The notes under the pieces are model-generated. The model searched no databases, was not told the origin of the DNA, and worked only from the letters and a program-made list of their open reading frames with translations. The position numbers were made by a program, and so were the translations under genes. A stretch of 64,000 nt of DNA, taken from assembly GCA_025506515.1 (NCBI GenBank), contig CM046456.1, positions 9,373,708 through 9,437,707 of the forward strand. Reading direction: 5' to 3'. This DNA comes from Flaveria trinervia. Its lineage: Eukaryota; Streptophyta; Magnoliopsida; Asterales; Asteraceae. Positions 61,201 through 64,000 of this stretch are shown here, piece by piece. Position 1 is the stretch's first letter. Every line of letters starts with the position of its first letter.

Positions 61201-62929
61201 GAGGTTGCTGAGAATGCACAGTTGCAAGTGAGGATGGTGAGTCCTTAATGTCCATTCTCTCTGAAGAACTCCCAGGTTCTGTGATTGTTATGACTTTCTC
61301 CCCCTTTTTTGGTAGCATCACCCACTTGCATAGGTGAGCTGAAATCTCAAGTTGCTGATCATTGATCCTGTTGTGTAAGGTAGTCACCTGAGATTCAAGG
61401 TGACTGACCTTTGAGACTAGGTAAGTGCATCTTTTAGACAGTTTTTGCACCAGTAGTCTCAGATTCCCCTCATCTTCATCAGAAGATTCATTGGGGGATG
61501 AGATGATTTGACCAGAGTTCTCTCTCTCACCACCAGGTTGAGGTTCTTGGCTGTTGGTTTTCCTCTGCTCACTGGCAATCTTAGTTGAGATGTCAGTGGG
61601 CTGAGTTGCCATGGTTGAGGTCTTAATGATGTAATCACTTTCAGAAGTGAGAGCCTCTTCCATATGGACATCCTGAACAGGTTCAAGAGTGTCCACCTTA
61701 GTTGTAGGTGACTGATGTGGGATAGATGTAGGAGACTTAGGAGTACTCATCTCTCTTTGAGTAGGGGAAAGAAGAGAGATTCATTATACTCACTGAAACC
61801 TATATCTTCATCAGTATAGAAGTCAAGGTTGGGAATTGGTTGGTTGAGATCTATAGGCTGGGGATGGTAACTGTCCTCTGAAGGTTGATCACTTGAGTGT
61901 TGAGACTTAGAGTGATGGCTTAAGGAAGTTGGGCTAATGAGCTCATCAGGCTGAGCATGAGGAACCTCAGCACTGATTCTTGAAGAGATGGGAGTGGTCT
62001 GCTCCTCAAGAGAAGTGGGAGCTCCAGTGTCCACTTCTTCCTGTATGGTTGAGTATATGGGGGCCTCCACAGACTGAGGTTGTGTGGGTGGTTGGGAAGT
62101 AGCAGGTGTGGGTTCAACACTAGCTTGTGCTACTAGGTTGTCACCTTGAGCAATGAGCTCTAATATTTTTGGGACTAGGGCTGTTTCTACCCCAGAGAAT
62201 CCAACACTGGGCTTTCTCAGTATTTTAAAGATGCCGAGCTTCATCTGTCCCAATTTAAGAATGTTACCTGTTCCCTCAATTGTGAGCCCAGTTCACAGTT
62301 AAGAATGTACTGGACATATCTAGGAAACATGTAATATTCTAAGGAGTCTAAATTTGCAAGTAAATTAGTATAGACAAATTGAGAATACCTAAATTTGACC
62401 CCTTGAAACATTCCATGGATTATGAAGGAGAGATCCTTAGGAATCTGGTCCCATCCACCATGCTTGTTTGATAAGCTATGGATGAGCACATGGAGCAGTA
62501 ATCTCCATTGGGATGAGACCTTCCCTTTCCTAAAGGTCTTTACAGAGAAATCTCCCTCATATCCCATCTGCTCAAAAGAATGATTGACAGCTTCCTTTGG
62601 GAAGAACACCTCACCTTCTTCATTATCCAGCTGAAGATGTCTATTGATGATGGCCGGAGTGATGAAGATTGTTCTTCCCTGCACTGTGGCAGACAGTGCC
62701 TTCTCCTCGTCCATAATGACCTCTTGGCAGGTCTTCCAGAATTCAAGCAACTGATCCTCATAGAGTGGAGGATCAATGGCTAGAGAGGTGAAGTAGTTTG
62801 ACAGAGACAGAAACGGCAGACCTTTGAGAAATGAGGATCTTTCTCAGAGCTTAACAGAGCAACCTAATTATGTTGTCTGTGTAGCTGCATGGTAAAGTTG
62901 GGATCATTTCTGTGAGCAAGGTTGGCCAT
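58254..62929 (-). pseudogene. Sirevirus copy 2 extra 3' ORF, broken and split by an LTR insertion
   Basis: It is the homologue of 3460-7282. It starts at 62929 (MANLAHRNDPNFTMQL), hits a stop soon after (QLHRQHN then TAG) and ends MKKGMVIILMRTVNI at 58254. It keeps the conserved block WKTCQEVIMD, GRTIFITPAIINRHLQL and HSLSNKHGGWDQIP (62241-62750, open for 169 codons). It also keeps a Ser/Pro-rich middle, the coiled-coil segment near 61330-61460, the charged helix (58800-59100) and a KPKKKKKKKPAPSSKP tail. The ORF is interrupted between FEYL and KQLELEL by the element at 59107-60080. Frame changes occur near 62245, 61750, 60960, 60450-60650 and 58540. Where copy 1 is frameshifted at 3637 and 3905, copy 2 is in frame. 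Confidence 0.78.
59107..60080 (+). mobile_element. Probable solo LTR (974 bp) inside the Sirevirus copy 2 ORF
   Basis: It starts TGTAGGATTC and ends AACCCATCA, flanked by GTTTT (59102-59106) and GTGTT (60081-60085), a 5-base target duplicate with one change. The ORF reads through on either side. It has a TATA box (TATATAAATT, 59411-59420) followed by a leader-like CT-rich stretch (59610-59630), which puts its sense on the plus strand. There is no ORF, PBS or polypurine tract, so a solo LTR left by recombination is the simplest reading. Family unknown. Confidence 0.75.
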
Positions 62930-63041
62930 TTTGAAATAGCTTAAGGACTAAGAAAGAAGAGAGAAAGAAATTTCAGAGAGAAATTTGGGGTTTTAGGTTT
63001 GGAGGAAGAACAAATGATAGAAAAAGAGGGAAACCGTTGAG

Positions 63042-63049
63042 TATATATA
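63042..63049 (-). promoter_or_regulatory. Candidate internal TATA box, Sirevirus copy 2
   Basis: TATATATA on the minus strand lies about 113 bases upstream of the 3' ORF ATG at 62929, at the same place as TATAAA in copy 1. The spacer from 63150 to 63490 again carries CTTCSGAAG motifs, for example near 63168, 63211, 63229, 63391, 63414 and 63466. Confidence 0.5.
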
Positions 63050-63637
63050 TGAAAAGGATTTCAGATAAAGTTTAATGAAAAAGGATAAACTTTGAAATCC
63101 GGATGTCGATCCCACCTCTGAAAAATACTTTACTTTTGCTCAAAAAGTAGTTTTCTTGGAAGTCAAAAAGCTTCCGAAGGTTAATTATCTTTGGAAGTTT
63201 TAATTAAAAAGCTTCCGAAGCTAAAATGACTTCGGAAGAATTTCCTGAGAGTTTTGAGAATTTTGCTTTGGAAAAAAAATTAAAACTTGAGTGCTTTGTA
63301 TATAAACCAACAAAGCTTCCGAGAGTTAATTTTGCTTCGAAAGTAAATGGTCCTTGAAAATAAGTAAGTGTCTAAGACAAGTATTTAAGCTTCGGAAGAT
63401 AAATTTGAAAGCTCTTCCGAAGGTAAATTTCTTAGACAGTTATTTATTTTGAAGGCATGATTTACTTCCGAAGTTAAAAGCATAACTTCTGAAGTATCAG
63501 AAATTTTTCAAAAGTCTAAGGAAAGTCTTCAAAAAGAAATTTTCATCCAAGAAAACATGAGCTTATGAAAGTGATGAACTAGACAACTTAGGACACACAT
63601 ATTTTAAGAAATAATAAGAATTAGTTTTAAGAAAAGC

Positions 63638-64000
63638 TTACTCAAAGTTTATCATCCCAATAGCTGATATTAGATATTTAAATCTCTGTTCATCAAAAGC
63701 CTTTGTAAACAGATCAGCATATTGTTCATCTGTGTGAACTTTGACTAGTTTAATTAGTCCCTTTTCATAGTTATCTCTTATTAAATGATACCTGATATTG
63801 ATGTGCTTTGTTCTTGAGTGCTGCACAGGGTTCTCTGTGATTGAGATAGCACTATTGTTGTCTATGTGAATGGGAGTCTCCTTGAAGTTTAACCCATAGT
63901 CCAGCATCTGATTTTGAATCCAAAGTACTTGAGCATAGCAGCTTGCAGTAGCAATGTATTCAGCTTCAACAGTTGATGCAGAGACACAGGATTGTTTCCT
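63638..64000 (-). pseudogene. Sirevirus copy 2 pol, RNase H end (continues past window)
   Basis: The reading from 64000 down includes STVEAEYIATASCYAQVLW, then NSAISITENPVQHSRTKHI and FTKAFDEQRFKYLISAI, with a TAA stop at 63638-63640. The visible 120 codons are open and match copy 1 nearly residue for residue. It is listed as a pseudogene because the element's 3' ORF is broken; the state of the rest of pol is unknown. Confidence 0.85.

Larger units (their letters stand above)
57414..64000 (-). mobile_element. Sirevirus-type copia element, copy 2 (minus strand, continues past window)
   Basis: From right to left it has RNase H (end of pol), a spacer with CTTCSGAAG motifs, the extra 3' ORF, the polypurine tract (58215-58222) and the 3' LTR ending at 57414. 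It is collinear with copy 1 and clearly the same family. It inserted into a gypsy LTR and later received a probable solo LTR (59107-60080). Its 5' part is outside the window. Confidence 0.88.

Noticed and set aside
1..64000. CRISPR array, bacterial operon or prophage
   Set aside because: Spliced introns, LTR retrotransposons and base composition show plant nuclear DNA; the tandem repeats lack regular unique spacers.

Overview
This is repeat-rich plant nuclear DNA. The evidence is LTR retrotransposons of both superfamilies nested in one another, AT-rich spacers, a MITE, and a seven-exon terpene synthase with plant-type GT-AG introns. The terpene synthase reads like Asteraceae germacrene A synthases, and the 3' ORF of the Sirevirus-type elements recalls ORFs I remember from Asteraceae genomes. 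A daisy-family species is therefore the best guess, by inference. I see no intact protein-coding gene: every long coding region has at least one frameshift or stop.

Left block (1-16.9 kb). A Ty1/copia Sirevirus-type element (copy 1, + strand, cut by the window start) has broken integrase-RT-RNase H, a spacer full of a 9-bp CTTCSGAAG motif, a long extra ORF in the env position, and a 787-bp 3' LTR ending at 8111. It inserted into the RNase H region of a minus-strand Ty3/gypsy element whose broken gag-pol, PBS and 2.5-kb 5' LTR run to 14190. That element abuts the 3' non-coding region and probable 3' LTR of another copia-like element.

Middle (17-37 kb). AT-rich sequence holds a decayed copia RT-RNase H fragment (21.7-22.8 kb) cut by an LTR-like start, and a 327-bp Tourist/PIF-Harbinger-like MITE at 25.2 kb. 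The only cellular-type gene is a germacrene-A-synthase-like sesquiterpene synthase pseudogene (28443-30765, minus). All seven exons, the splice sites and the metal-binding motifs are kept, but exon 4 has a frameshift and exon 5 a stop. Beyond it lie microsatellites, a tandem repeat and a 1.6-kb segment bounded by strong palindromes, probably a non-autonomous DNA transposon.

Right block (37-64 kb). A complete-ended gypsy chromovirus (37152-45258, minus, TSD GTTTG) has split a host tandem repeat and lost part of its 3' LTR. A complete-ended small copia element with about 180-bp LTRs lies at 45903-50690 (minus). After a 5-kb spacer come a gypsy pol remnant and part of a gypsy LTR. That LTR is interrupted at 57414 by a second Sirevirus-type element (copy 2, minus), which runs off the window and itself carries a 974-bp probable solo LTR in its 3' ORF. 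Copies 1 and 2 are related elements in inverted orientation near the two window edges.

The features most worth study are the Sirevirus 3' transcription unit (own TATA box, long coiled-coil and lysine-rich ORF, iterated CTTCSGAAG motifs in spacer and LTR), the CGCAT-type repeat arrays inside the gypsy LTRs, and the recently disabled terpene synthase.
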